From positions 1 through 64,000 of the forward strand of contig CAJNYU010002678.1 in NCBI GenBank assembly GCA_905331475.1: a stretch of DNA of 64,000 nt. Reading direction: 5' to 3'. Numbering within the stretch: position 1 is the stretch's first letter; every line of letters begins with the position of its first letter. A program made the position numbers and the translations under genes. Below the pieces are notes generated by a model. That model did no database searches. It was not told the DNA's origin and saw only the letters and a program-made list of their open reading frames with translations. Positions 47,638-61,159 of this stretch are shown here, in pieces. The stretch is from Rotaria socialis. Its lineage: Eukaryota; Rotifera; Eurotatoria; Philodinida; Philodinidae.

Positions 47638-48173
47638 ATGAAATCGATTATCCTCTTGTCTTTGGTAAGAATTTTTTTCTCGTAGTTATTTTATCTATTT
47701 TTATTTATATGATCACTTTTGTCTTTTAAATCTAGTTGGCTACTATCGTCACGGTACTATCATTACATAGTGTTAGCGGAGCTCCAGCAAAATCAAAACG
47801 TGCCGCGAATAACAGTAGTGCTATACAAAAACATCCAGTTTCGCCAATTCGTAAACCTCACACACAGCAAACAGCAATATCAGGAAAAATTACATCAAAT
47901 CTCGGAACTCATCCACAACAGATCAAAAAGTCAGCAAAATCTTTGCCCGTACGAAATGTTCGTACGGTTTCTGGTGGTGCTTCGTCAAAAGCAAAAACTA
48001 CTAGACGGGCTACATCTCGAACCACTACTACACCCAAAACGAGAACGACTACAAGAAGACGTAAGTCTAATACATAAGACAATTAATTTATAGTTCATTT
48101 ATATTTTGTTGTTTTGCAAATAGGTGCGCCAGTGACTCGTAAGAAACGTTTATCTTCGTGGGAATGGGAATGA
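47638..48173 (+). CDS. Secreted basic Thr/Arg/Lys-rich protein, unknown
   Basis: Three exons, 47638-47664, 47736-48060 and 48124-48173, give 133 residues. The signal peptide spans the first intron (MKSIILLSL plus LATIVTVLSLHSVSG). The mature part is low-complexity, basic and probably disordered: KSKRAANNSS, later KAKTTRRATSRTTTTPK, then TRTTTRRRR. There are no Cys. It ends with KKRLSSWEWE. Dibasic sites could be processed, but no repeated peptide or amidation signal is seen, so a neuropeptide role is not supported. An overlapping frame at 47719-48093 is a shadow. Function unknown. Confidence 0.7.
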
Positions 48174-49034
48174 TCATTTTACTGACTACATACAATATTA
48201 CAAGAAATATAATTGAAGAACAAATTGTTTTCATGCAGTTTTATATTTTGTTATGATTGAATGATCACGCTTTTTTTCTATCATTTTGTTAATTAAAATC
48301 TGGCAAATTTACATTTGTCAAATACGTTCTCATAGTACGCATTTTTGATTAGCCTATACAGCTTAGATCTTCTTCTGCTTATTTCAAATATCAGTATTTT
48401 GAATCAAATCAATAGCATCGCTTGTTAGTGGTTTCATTTAGAAATAAAACAAAATTCTTTGATATATCTTAAAATCATTCTAGTAAAAATAACATACGAT
48501 GTGACATGCAGCTATGATTGATTATGTGAAATATTGAATATGTGATAAACATCTTTTCTTGTTTTTCACGTTTTATCAATACATAAACGTAAAACAAAGT
48601 CTATTTGAAGATGGATTTTGGGACTTAATTGAGTAAACCGAATAGTATTACACTACATTTAATCAAATCTATTTCATCTCTCTTTCTTTCTTGCTTTATT
48701 TTTTGTTTTATTCCTATCATTAATTACTTGTTTTTCGTCATGTAGAAATTCTAATCACAATGTCCAATTCTCTGTCTATGTCAATGATAATAATTCATAA
48801 ACAAAACTGAATGATTAAATCGTAGCCTAGAGTGTCAATATAAAAGTTACACTTAACCTTCTTTTTTTCGACGCTCATTGGCTGAGAAAAATGTTTCAAA
48901 AAAACACAAAACAGAAAAAAATACTATCGAAAATCCATTTGTTATCAGTGCGAAAAATATGGCTATGTTCAAGAGGTAAAAGTGAATAATAATAAAAAAC
49001 TAATTTATTTGAAGCTCAGTGAATTTTAATTTAA
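48174..49034. other. Intergenic, nothing recognised
   Basis: 3' flanks of two convergent genes; AT-rich, no coding signal. Confidence 0.45.
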
Positions 49035-52000
49035 TTAAAGTATTGAGTTATCTACAACTATTTGAGTTGAAAGTTTGCTTTTATTCCATTCTACCCATTC
49101 TTCTGATGACAAATCATCGGGTTCAGTTTCAGGTTCTTGCACCCATCCTTGTCGTTGTGCTAGTTCGAATAGAATAAAAATAAAGGCTAGCATAGCATAA
49201 GCAACAGTAAATCGCCATCCGTCATCAGTTTCTCTATACAGAACTCCAACTTTTGATGCGTGTATTAAACCAAAAAAGGATAGTAGACTAGCAAGTAACG
49301 ACCAAATAGTAGCTCGAATAAATTTTCGATCAATCATATATATCATAATAGCTGAGATAAAAATACATTGAAGAAGACTACCACCAGCAAAATTGTTGAG
49401 ACCACGAAAAGAAAAATCTGTTATCAGTGATGTAACGTTTGTTTGAAAATCAAGATTTGCTATTTGTAACCGGGAATAGGCAGATGTAACACCGTTCATT
49501 ATAGTCGTTCGTGACCAATCAGCTATGACTGGCATAATACCAACAAGAAATGCTGGATAATGACGTCGTGGTGTAATGGCGAGAGTCTCTGCACATATGA
49601 AAAGACCAATAAAGATCTATAAATAAATATGTTGTTCTTTATATTTCATAATGTGTGCAGCATAAGAGTTTTTTTAATTTTGTGTCCAATAAATTAAAGA
49701 TAAACAAGAAATTTCTTTGTAGTTGAACTATTCTACTAAATCTTCGATCGTTAATTTGTCGTTAAATTTATCTTTCAATATTATTTTTACAATAGTATAT
49801 ATGAGAAGTGAACAGAACATGAGCATTTAGTTTCCATGAGTGTAGTTTAAATCTTGAAAATTGTGTAAGGAAGGAAAGAACAGGGAAGTAGGCCAGATGA
49901 CAGACTTCTAGAGTTTATTATAATAAATCAACGCATGTTCGAATAAATGATCTCAACGGCGAAGGTCTTTAAGGATTGTTCATGAGTTCGAGTACACATC
50001 TTCACACCTCAAAATCACACTTACTATCAAAATACACATGGCTTGACATGTGAATAGTAACTAGAGAAAGAGAGGCCCTTCTTTTTTAATAATCTCATCT
50101 TTTTTCTTTTTCTTTTGTAATTCATTTATCTTAAAGGTAGAAGAATAATATAAATATATTTTTCGGTCGACTCTATGTAGAAGTTCCTATCCATGATGAG
50201 TAAGGCATGTTTTTTACTGCTAATAACTGTGAGTTTCCCGTGATATTTCTGAAAAACAGGAATACCAGCTGTCTAGAGGGAATAAGGAGTTAAATTTCAA
50301 ATATATCGATTTCTTTACATCAAGGGCTGCCTCTATTTAAACTCTATTCGTCTGGCAATGAAAGCTTGAATATCACCCGAATATATCTAGTCTTATTAAA
50401 TAACAACATAAACAGCTCTATTGTTGAAGATTTCATAGAAATCAAATTTCTTTAGAGAATTAGGTTTCAAATTTCATCTGTTGCAGCCTATTAAATTACA
50501 TTATTTTATCGGTATTTTTACCTTTTTTTACAAAGCTTTTTCTCTTCTAAAGCTACATTGAAAATGATCTGTTACTTACAATGACTGGATTCACGGCAAC
50601 AACAGAAATCACTCTAAGAAAAAGAGCAATTATACCAAAAAAACATAATAGAACATAAATAAGACAGTTGGCGATTGAATAAGTTTGTCTCGCACCCATT
50701 TTTTTATATGCTGGTTGACCAATATATGCTAGACGATAGAAGAAGCATAGTGTATGATGTTCAAATAATATAAATATATAACATTGAGAACATAACTTAC
50801 TGGTCATACCAAGAAATGATCCAAAAAAACTTGCAATTATGGTTCCGATTCCATCAGCGAACATGGCTTCATGAGTTGGATAGAAATCACCAGCTCTTTT
50901 TGCTGATTCAACACATTGTATGGTACCAATAGCAATTGAAATAGCCGTTGGTATTGTAGTTGATAAATATGGTCCAACACGATTAATATTATCAAAGACA
51001 TTTTTAATTGTGACTGTAGGTGAATAAGGCTTGATGATAAGAGTTGCATCAATAACATCTTGCGCTTTATTGAGCGCTGTTGCCCAACCTAGACTCGTAC
51101 CAATGACAAGAGCTACAACAGCTACTGGAATAGGGCCGATTTTAACTAGATGAAAAAAAAACAGAAGAAACAGAAATAAATATCAAATCCAAGATTTTAA
51201 TAAAATTTACTTCCACTAAAATAACCAATCATGACAATAGCAAACGGAAGAAAAGATACTATGGGTGTAGCAGCTATGGGCAAGTATTGATTTAATGCTA
51301 AATAAGTAAATCCAACTGCTGACAAAGATGATAGTAGTGCAACACCAGGTATATTACGACGAATAAATTCACCAAATAAACATAACAATAGGATAATAGC
51401 ACCAGTTATAAAATTACTTGCTAATGCTACATACCAAGCAAGTTCTTGGCATTCACGTTTATTAGAGCCATTGGTTTCTTGTATGCAATTATTATACACA
51501 GGAAATATAATACCAAAGACAAATGCAACTAATTAAATTTATATATAAATACTATTGCAAAAACAAAACGATTTAATAATTACATGCTCCTGGTGTATTA
51601 ATTCCATATGGCATTGCACATATGTCACCTCGTTTATCTTTATAGGCTAATTTTCGAGCCATATAAACATAATATAAGTTACCCCATAACATGGCCAATG
51701 CCACTCTAGAAAGATAAACAAAACTTCTAATATCACTTCATAGTTTATCTTTAATTCGTACCCCGGTGCAATACTTCCATACACAATATCGTTGTCAAAA
51801 ACAGTTAGAAGACTGAGAATAATTGTCAATAATGTTGCCATATTATCAATAAATAAGGCGACTAGGCCATCTATGTCTCCTTTTGTAAATAACGGATATA
51901 TAGGATTTGGTCGAAAAGCATCTCGCCATGTAGAAGGATGAAATGTCAATAATTCAAGTATTTCCTTCTTCAATGTATTCCAACGTTGTACAAAAACCAT

Positions 52001-52063
52001 GCGAACTCTATGATTTTTTACTAAGACGTCAACATTATTTTCTTCTGGATCTTCCACTGGCAT
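49035..52063 (-). CDS. Xanthine/uracil-permease-like (NCS2-type) membrane transporter
   Basis: Multi-pass carrier, probably for nucleobases or related compounds. Exons on the minus strand: 52063-51762, 51705-51584, 51528-51211, 51145-50801, 50728-50580, 49616-49035; 605 residues with consistent phases. Telling motifs are GDIDGLVALFIDNMATLLTI, GNLYYVYMARKLAYKDKRGD followed by ICAMPYGINTPGAF, SIAIGTIQCVESAKRAGDFY, GTIIASFFGSFLGMT and YIGQPAYKKMGARQTYSIAN. About 12 hydrophobic helices are visible. The short charged tail (QEPETEPDDLSSEEW) is cytoplasmic-looking. The motifs resemble prokaryotic permeases of this superfamily more than the animal SLC23 ascorbate carriers I know. The last intron is 963 nt against about 57-72 nt for the others. 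A coding-like stretch upstream (about 52145-52200, HESRKRRDIDASDFLQLN) may be a 5' exon, but its phase does not fit. Confidence 0.85.
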
Positions 52064-55000
52064 GTTGCGCTTTATAGATCAAAAGTATCTAGATTGGAAT
52101 ATGTGCAAAATAACCATGAACTTAAGAAAAAGGCATTTACTTCTATTAAGTTGTAGGAAGTCAGATGCATCTATATCTCTACGTTTACGTGACTCATGAA
52201 TGCTTTTTTACAAATATAAAGGTGAAATTGATAATATACGTGTCGTTTTGAGATTATCTTATTCTTTTGTTAATACAAAATACAAACAGCGATTATAGAA
52301 GTCTAATGATGACACCCTCTCGCGTGAAAAATATTTATGCGAAGTTGACCGGTTTTTATTTTAAGTCATAAACGATTGGTATTTGATGAAAAAAGATGAC
52401 ACTATATAACCATTTAAATTACGAAGACTTCAAAAAATCGTAGATGTGATCGCCTATGTATGTTTTATTGATACTATTCTGAAAATTTATTATTTATGTG
52501 ATATTTTCTTCTATCATTTATGCTTTTTTACTGAATCCAAGAATCTACATTATAGTCACCTACTATTATTGAAAAATAAGATGTTTCTAACTTACGTAGC
52601 TGCATTGGCAATGAAGTTAGAAGTAATAGAATTTATCTGCATTGTTAATAGTGTTTTTTCTGATGAATTTCTTATCTGAGCCATGAGAGCAATAAATATA
52701 TTTAATCGTGTCCCATATAATATCTCTATTTGCTTAGCTTCACATGAAGAATGGAAATTATTGATTATTTTCTAACATCCTCAATTTGGATAAGAAAAGG
52801 CGTTTTCTAGGGTACAAATACTTGTTAATATACTGCAGATGCTATCTTTTGACATAGATTTTACCGTAAACAAGAAATATCTTCTACGCATTCTTGTTTT
52901 ATAAATGTTAAATCACTCAAGAAAACATTTCTATTCAGTGTAACCTTTTTATTAAGACCCAATAGTGAATTATATCAATAGAAGACAAATCATTCTTTCG
53001 TTTTTAGCCTATCTTTCATACAGCATTTCGTGTAGAAATAAGAATTGAAGTACTCTTCTAATCGCTGATACGCCAAGTTTGTACGGATCAACTTTTGTTA
53101 TTGTCGTAATGGCTGTTACAAGTATACTTGAAGAAAAGAATTCATAATAGATTGCAAGTGTCCTTTAATCTTTTTGAAAAAAATTGAGTCTCTGAAGAAA
53201 AGTCTTATTTAACGGCAGTAGTAGATTTTTACAATCACAGAAAAAAAATGATTTATTTTACTTCAATCTAAACGGAATTCCTTCGATTATGACAAAATTA
53301 TAGTTCGCTGAATCAGACTAAATTGTTTATTTATTAAGCATATTGACTAACAAAAAGTTACGAAACTATCAGCGAATGATAGATTTCATTTTATAATTTC
53401 GGAAAGTTTTGTTAACTACTAGTAGCATCATCAATCAAAAACAATATAATAATACTAATAATAGAAATTCTATTTGATCATAAAAAAAATAGAACAAATC
53501 TCAAGTACCTTCTCACGTAGAGAGAACGAAGAACTTCATTTCTATTTTCTCTTCTATACCTCGAATGTATTTGACTTTTTGTCTACTGTTTTTAAAACGA
53601 ATATAACTGCTGTTATTTGTTAATTTTACTAATAAAAGTGGCGGCAAATGTCTATATGATAAAATAAAAATTTTTATTTGATAACAGTTTATTTCATTTT
53701 AAATTATATTGAATTGGTAGGAATTTTTCTCAATTATATTCATGGGATAATTTTAAAAAAAAAGATTATGTACATATATACACATAAATGGTCAAGACAT
53801 TTTAGTTGACCTTTTGCATTTTCTTCATTAATACTAACAACGTAAAAGAAAAAACTTAGATTCGAATGTCTCAATTCAATCTTGATAATCTTAGTCTCTA
53901 TACTTTTTCATTGGAATTTAAAATAATTTTTCTTTGCCTAACTTAGGTGTAGAGAGGGAATGACTTTGACGAGCTGTAAATTTCATTCAACTCCAAAACA
54001 TAATGCAAACCTTTCAATGTTGACTGGATCGGTAAATCGATATTGTCTAAAAACTTAAGAATGGTACGAATGATTGAAAATGAAATGCTGCCTATTCCGA
54101 ATGGGACAGTTATTTTAATATAAATAAAAATAAACTATTTATTTGATGCTGGTTTTTCTTTTTTTATGTTTATTATAAAAATAATTATTGTCATATTGGA
54201 GAAGAACGAATAATTGATTTTATGTATCAAATAATAATTTTCTTTTCTTTTTGTTACGAGTTTGTCGAATGACTGTGTATCCAAGCAAAACTTGTACCAT
54301 GCCAGTTTTGCGTTCAAATAAATGTGTATCCTTTGGACATTTCTTGGTTTGATGGACCTATGTTGAAAATCAAATACTTTTTTCAGTAATACATGTTATC
54401 CTCGTAGTTGTTCGAAGTCAGCTATTTTCAATGTAACAATTTTATAAATGTATCTTAACCTCGATTCGATCTTTATCGATGCAAGTTATAAAAGAAAACA
54501 TAGAACGAAGACTAATCAGAGAGTTTTTCCCCTGCAAAATCAAATTGAAATATTTTCCCCCGATTCAATTGTTTCACTAAGCCAGTTTTTGGTACGCTCG
54601 CGTACCTATGCTTTCAAATGAAACAATAATAAGACACTCTTGTATTTTATGATATTTATTTCTTCAAACTTGATAAAAATAAAATTTATTTTCGTTTGTA
54701 TAAAATCAACTTTTTTATTTCGTTAACAGCGAAGATGCTTCATTGGTAATGAACACTATCCAATTTCAATAAAACGTAGAAGAACTAAAAATCTTTCCGA
54801 ATAATCACTCATATTCCAAGGGATAAAAAAAACTTATCTTTATTGATTTACATCAAACCAATGGTAGCACAGGAAGCAACTGAAAGAAGCAATACTAATA
54901 AAGAATATTTTCACTTTTAGTGACTGTTTTACAGATTGTGTACATCAAGTTTACTTGCCACAAACATTGATAAATTCATCAAATATGCGTCATTTGATGG

Positions 55001-57521
55001 ACCTTGTCATCTATTTCTTTTCAGTCTGAAACCGAAAGCTCCAATAACGTAACATTTACGGTAGTATTAGTTGTCGTCTCGAAATCTTTCTTTTTTTGTT
55101 GTTGATAAAGCGTGCTAAATTTGGTTGATCAAAACACAAAACTTAGTAGATTTAAAATAGTGCATTGAAATCATTTTTTTTATAAAACGTTTTCTTGTTC
55201 TCATGTGAGTTCCTTTTGCGTGTCGTTGAAGTTTTAGGATTGGTTCTATTTCTTGCTATTTGCAGTGTTACAACAGAGTTTATAAATGAAAAATAGTAAT
55301 TGCAACATAGTTTCATAAGTTTTCTTTTCAATATCATTTTCTAATATCTGGAAGTTTTTCTTTTCTTATGCTTATTTCCCTGGCAAATCAATAGCATAGA
55401 ATAGTATAAATTAATTTGCTTGTAGACACTTGTTGTCAACAATGTTTCGTAATAAAGTGCCAATCAATCAATGCTAACAAAGAACACAAAAATATATCGA
55501 GTCGTTTCAAAATAATTTCAATTTCATATCCATTCTAAAATTCGAAGTAGACTCATCGCTTATGAAATCATAGAACTTCGGAATAGTTCCAAATGTGAAA
55601 TGAAGTGAAAACACATTTTTATATATTGAGCCCAATAGAACGATGCGTTTAGTATATGTTTTGACCAAATACATTGTCATATTCAACTCTTTTCAATAAT
55701 GGATTGGCAGAATCAGAATTTAGCGTGCTTTCGTGCTGCATTTCAAGACATGCATGACTAGGGCAAATAGCAAACATCTCTTTCGAAACTTCATCTACTT
55801 GATAAACTTGTAACTATTTAGAAGGATACTTGATATTAGGCTTATGAAATATAAATGTAAAATAGATTGCTCCAAAGTTATTTTGTACTCCAAATAACTA
55901 AATATCATCGGTACATCTAGCATAGTAAAGTATAGAATTCAATCTTTTCCTTATATTGACAGTAGTGCCGTTTTCATATCGTTTTGCATTCATCGTTCAC
56001 TCATGGAATAAATAATCTATATAGATAGACAAAAACTTACTTAAACTAGATGGTATTCAAGTTTCACTCGAATACGAATGCGATGCGAAGCTCGAATCGA
56101 ATCTTCACGAAAAATCTTCAATTCAGAGAAATCTTGAATACTTTTTATGTCGACATGATGAAATTCATCACTGAGAAAACTCTATTCTTACTTAGCGATA
56201 CATTTTTAAGGGTCGATTTCGATTGATCGATTAATTATCTCCATGATTCATTACCTTAGATCAGCTGTAAATGAATAGGCTATTGTGGCTTACATATGTT
56301 CATGACGTCACTTTAACTATCTCGCAACAAATTTCTTTCATTTTCGTCATTTTGGAACCAAATTTGTGAGTGAACAGAATATCAGGTTAAAGAATAAAAA
56401 AAATATGTCAGAAGTTCGATCTCGATACTTTCATGTCCCGCTTCAATGAGTTTTCTATGGCTTTCTGTTCACAAGATCATACAAACACAAAATGACGATT
56501 CGCGATGCGTCCGTCGAGAAAGCAAAAGAAAAAACAAAAATTCGCGACGAACTACATAAATACTATGCTTCGCATCGCATTAATAATATATCTCCTGCTT
56601 CTTAAGACTCGATTTTTATTGAATTTCAACGCTAAGCCTATACACGAGAGACAGAAGGAAAATCAACTTTGTTATTCCTTGAAAGACAATAAATCGTAAA
56701 TATCGGACAAATATTCGGAATAGTATGCAAGTTTAAATTTGCATTTGATTTTATTGGTTGATGTTCAAATGACTAATATATATAAAGGTCGCAGCGAACT
56801 GCCTGTAGTTCATCATAATTTATTATATCGTTTTATTTGATCTGATTTTTGATGTTTCATCGATAGAATATTAATCATGTATAACTACAAAAATCTTTGT
56901 AACAACTTTTTATAGTTATTTTGTTACTTGTCTGTTGTTTCTCTGAAAGCTAAATAACAAATGGTGCGCAATTTCAAATATTACAGAGTATCTTTTTTCT
57001 TCCGTACTCTAAACTTACCAGTCAAACTCATGTGTGCATTCATGCTACTAATGCAGATACTGTGAATTTCTATAGTTTTCGATTAAAACGTTACTTTTAA
57101 GTTCAGGATTACCGTGAACGTTTGATTAAAATATTTGAAAATATATACATTAAGAAATCTTGATAGAAAAATGCTATAAGACTAAAATCCGATCAATTTC
57201 TATACATTTTTTCGTTTGAGATGCAAAATCTAATTGGATTTTCTGGTTGATTAACGCGTTCTGTTCTGAGCAATATTTCTTAATGTATGAAAACAAAAAT
57301 AAAAATAAATACTTCTTTTTCTTCATATTTTCTCATATCGATTCTATCTTTTTCTATAAGCAATCATCGTAAGAATTTCAATTTCAATAATTGTATTTAA
57401 AAACATTTTTGTTTTGTTTAATTTGCAATAGTTATTGAAACTTTATAAGAATCATGAATCAATGGTTTTATTTAGAATAGTTATTGTCTTTAGAGTAAAA
57501 ATCTATGAATATATTTTGAAT
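52064..57521. other. Long gene-poor interval
   Basis: About 5.4 kb of AT-rich DNA. Short frames at 52446, 54135, 55152 and 56505 have no motif, signal peptide or splice framework. A slightly more GC-rich patch around 56480-56600 has no recognisable content. Confidence 0.45.
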
Positions 57522-57833
57522 CTATTCGTTTTCAGCCGTGCTTTGGTCTTGAGGACGACGATTCTGTTGACTTTGTACTTGAGTAGTATCGATACCATGA
57601 CCTTTACCAAATACGAAATTTTGATAAATATGTAAAATAATATCCTTATTGGATATTGCAGCAAGACGAGGATCCATGCGCATAATTTTGTAAAGCTCAT
57701 AAAGTTGTTGGGTGCTTATGGGTGAATTTTTTCCTTCAATAACATTGGATGTTTCAAGCACTGGATTTGCTTGAACAAGAACGAATACAGATAAAACCAA
57801 ACCGATAAGGCCGATATGAAGCAAGGCAACCAT
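57522..57833 (-). CDS. Small secreted peptide precursor, unknown
   Basis: 103 codons without intron, from an ATG at 57833. A clear signal peptide covers about residues 1-22 (MVALLHIGLIGLVLSVFVLV, then QA). The mature part is 80 residues without Cys. A predicted helix (QQLYELYKIMRMDPRLAAIS) is followed by NKDIILHIYQNFVFGKGHGI and a polar Gln/Arg-rich tail. FGKG hints at a peptide-hormone precursor, but there is no dibasic site after it, so that is only a guess. Overlapping frames on the plus strand are shadows. Confidence 0.6.
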   Translation of the reverse strand: MVALLHIGLIGLVLSVFVLVQANPVLETSNVIEGKNSPISTQQLYELYKIMRMDPRLAAISNKDIILHIYQNFVFGKGHGIDTTQVQSQQNRRPQDQSTAENE

Positions 57834-58241
57834 GATGTATAAATGTTAATGAGTCGAGATTTTATATATCTCAAAATAGTAATAATAAAAATATAGTAAG
57901 ATATAAATTTTATCCTGAATGGTAAAAAAATACCTATTTCAGACAAATAAAATATCGATTTCTCAAAAACTTCTGAAATATTAAAGAATAACTCTTCGAA
58001 ATTTTACCTTCCTAGTTGAACTAAACTCTACATATTCGATAGATGTATTTACTGATTAAACATTCGTTTCATGCCACAGCTATTAAGTTTAATTCGAATG
58101 GATTATAAAATGTTTGCGGACAACTCTTGAATGCTTCAGAATTAATTGTGAGGATTTTCTACACAGATAAAAACAAAAAACAAATTCAAGGGACGCTAGC
58201 AAGAAAAAAGGAATAAAATGATCAAATTACGGTTTTTCAGA

Positions 58242-58283
<42 letters not shown>

Positions 58284-60044
58284 TCTATGTCTTTGCGTAT
58301 TTACATACGTTGAAATCTAATACATTTTTTTCCGAAAAGCACTCAAAGAATAACTGAACTTGTTCTCTACGTAAATATGTGAAGAAAGAAGCTCCGAGAT
58401 AATTTGAAAAAAAAACATTTTCAAAGAATAAAACTAAATTTCGTGTTTATGAGCACTTGATTTATATATTTGAAAAGAGTGTATACAAAAGAAAATAAAT
58501 CTTCGGATTTATTAAAATGATATAAAAAGCTTTTGCCATTTTACCAATAAATCTCCTTATTGGTTAATACTAAGAAAGAAAAAAATCATGCTTTTCTTGA
58601 AAACATATCTTAAAAGAAAATACTTGTTCATCGTCGTGTGATCTTGCCATGGCAATTGTTTTTGCTTTATTTCCTTTTGTTTTCTGTGCTTGTCAATCGA
58701 AAATAAATAAAACATACTTCAAACCTTTAAATGGGCGATAACCTTCATATGAAAAAACATGCAAGCGTGTCAACATCCGTCTTCATGTTTCCTTTCGAGG
58801 TTCTTTTTGTCTTCATGGTGTTGTCCTTCTCTTGTGTGCTGATTTACGAGAAAAATGTTCATGTTATATTAAAAAAAGAACGCGTAGACCTTCGTAGTTG
58901 TTGTCGATGCGCTGCTTATAATCTAATTCGATACATTCTAATAAACTTATCAAACGTACAATAGAAAAAGGAACATACAAACAATAGACAATGAGGATAG
59001 AAATACGGTTTTTTATTATATCGGAAAGTTATGCTCTAATAGTTGCTTCAGCAACAACATTACCATTTATGACATAAAGAAATATGATATGATTAAATAG
59101 CTACTTACGTTTTTTATTCTTAGCTATTGTTTACTATCGTCGCTCAATAAGTGAATTTATTTTCCAGTATTCGAACTGATTATCACATAGCTCGACCTAA
59201 GAAAACCCACTATTCATGGAAGTATACTTGATTCAATACAACTATCACTCGCATATAGCTATCTAAAAGAATATTTCTATTTAAAATATCATCATACATG
59301 TAAATACTCGTCTTACTAACACTTGTAACCGAGTTGGTTCAATTTTGATTGATTTTGGCTTCTAGTTCATTGAAATCTTGGATGATTAGAAATCATAAGA
59401 TTTCAATTCTTTCTATTATAGATGACAAAAATTTAACATATTATTTACTAGTAGCTATTGTTTAACAAATAAAAAATAATTTTTATTATCGAGAAAATGA
59501 ATTCCTAAAATACTATAAGTTTCTAATATATAGAATTCATTTACTTTTTTTTCATTCCCAACTTCTCATAGCACTCTAGTTTTGCTTAAGTGTAAATAAC
59601 AATTCGAAATACTCTAAAAGCAAATTACAGCAAAAACATTCTTAAATATCTCGAAGAGCTTCTTTAGTGGACATAGAAAAAATTAAACATTCATTCTGTT
59701 TAAATTTAATAGAATAAAATCATCTCCAATATTCAAAACAATATTTGAGAATTATTCATTAATTGTACAATTAAATTTTTGTTTATTACTATTCCTACAC
59801 ATGAAATAAAGAGAATTTATTATTAAAGTATTCCTATGAAATAAATATGAGACTTTTCGTGACTAATAATATGAATTGCTACAAAACATATATTCTATCC
59901 CCCAGCTACATGAATATTTTTGATTATTTATCCAGAGTTGTTCTTTTAGATTGAATGAAACGTTATTTATTCTTACTGATTGACTAGTTTATGACAAGCT
60001 TTCTTTTTTGTGTACCTAAAAAGTGAGTACACTCTAGATTCGGC
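57834..60044. other. Gene-poor interval
   Basis: It holds a (CT)n microsatellite at 58247-58281. A 77-codon frame at 58731-58964 has one hydrophobic stretch (VLFVFMVLSFSCVLIY) and then a Cys pair, but no other support, so it is not called. Confidence 0.45.
58247..58281 (+). repeat. (CT)n microsatellite
   Basis: About 17 CT units. Confidence 0.9.
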
Positions 60045-60336
60045 CAGTGTGTCCGATCGTTAACACGATAACTCTTGAAGGCCTCATCCAATTGTCTTGA
60101 AAGTTTGCACACAAAATGATCTCATCAATATCTCAGTCGAGTTTGAAGATGAGAAGGATCCGCCAAGAAATGGCTGAGTTATCGAAAAAAGTATCATTAT
60201 TGAGCAGGCCATCCCTGAGGGGAGGGGGGAGGGGGGAGGGTACAGGGATTTTTCAAAAAAATCTTTTTCTCGGAATTATTCAAAACATACATAAATCGAC
60301 GCAGTTTTTGCAGTACACATAACAATCGGATGCGAN

Positions 60337-60433
<97 letters not shown>

Positions 60434-60545
60434 AGGGATTTTTCAAAAAAATCTTTTTCTCGGAATTATTCAAAACATACATAAATCGACTCAGTTTTTG
60501 CAGTACACATAACAATCGGATGCGAATCCGACGTTTCCTCATTTA
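60045..60545 (+). repeat. Dispersed repeat, copy 2, with internal duplication
   Basis: Homologous to 1-245. It extends further left ('ccgatcgttaacacgataac', 'tcttgaaggcctcatccaat'). The distal segment 'agggatttttcaaaaaaatc' through 'aatcggatgcga' occurs twice, at 60243-60335 and 60433-60526, on either side of an N and a 97-base C run. A G-rich stretch (60217-60239) precedes the first copy. The frames at 60276-60542 and 60330-60512 translate the homopolymer and are not genes. Confidence 0.85.
60336..60433 (+). other. N followed by a 97-base poly-C run, likely assembly artefact
   Basis: An unresolved base at 60336 is followed by 97 consecutive C, flanked by two nearly identical copies of the same repeat segment. 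The edge-1 copy of this repeat has no such run. A false join or poorly resolved gap is the simplest reading. Confidence 0.75.
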
Positions 60546-61159
60546 TTAATGGTTAGATTAGATGCGACAAAAGATATTTGTTTCTATTATCATGCAAATG
60601 TTGATGCTTTTGTAAAAATATGATTGTATCAATAATTATTTTGTGGCTCTGAAAGATTAATATGTTTGATAATTAAGGCTATTTGGTACGCTAATATTGA
60701 CATCGTCTGATATTATTAATATAAACATAAATCAAAATAACCTTGAATATTAATTCAATCAGACATCTCTATTTCTCAAGTTTATTGATCTTCACTTTTT
60801 TGTTTCTTATCATTCTCATTCATACTATGAATTTTATAGTATGATCAATTCACTACTCAGAATCGATAAAGCATTAAAAATAATTAAATTGCATCAAATT
60901 TTCAGGCGGACACTGACGCATTTTTGAGAAATTCATCAAGCAAAAATAGCAAAATAGCTAATCTGGTAACATACATTTCTCTGTAGACTTTCATTGCGTA
61001 TGAATTATTTTTCTTTCATTTAAAAGAGTATTCTGTTCTCGAGAATTTGAAAAGTGTTTTTTTCGAATGCACAACTATCTTTTTTGTTGAAATTTAACGA
61101 TAACAAATTGAGTACCTTCCAAAAAATGGCATTTTAAAAAAAACTAATTTCGTGTCACC
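60546..61159. other. Intergenic, nothing recognised
   Basis: AT-rich DNA between the dispersed repeat and the next hAT element. Confidence 0.45.

Noticed and set aside
57435..57700. Plus- and minus-strand frames around the small secreted gene
   Set aside because: Shadows of the 57522-57833 minus-strand gene, which alone has a signal peptide.
60276..60542. Open frames coding poly-Gly (minus) and poly-Pro (plus)
   Set aside because: They translate the C run and duplicated repeat; no gene.
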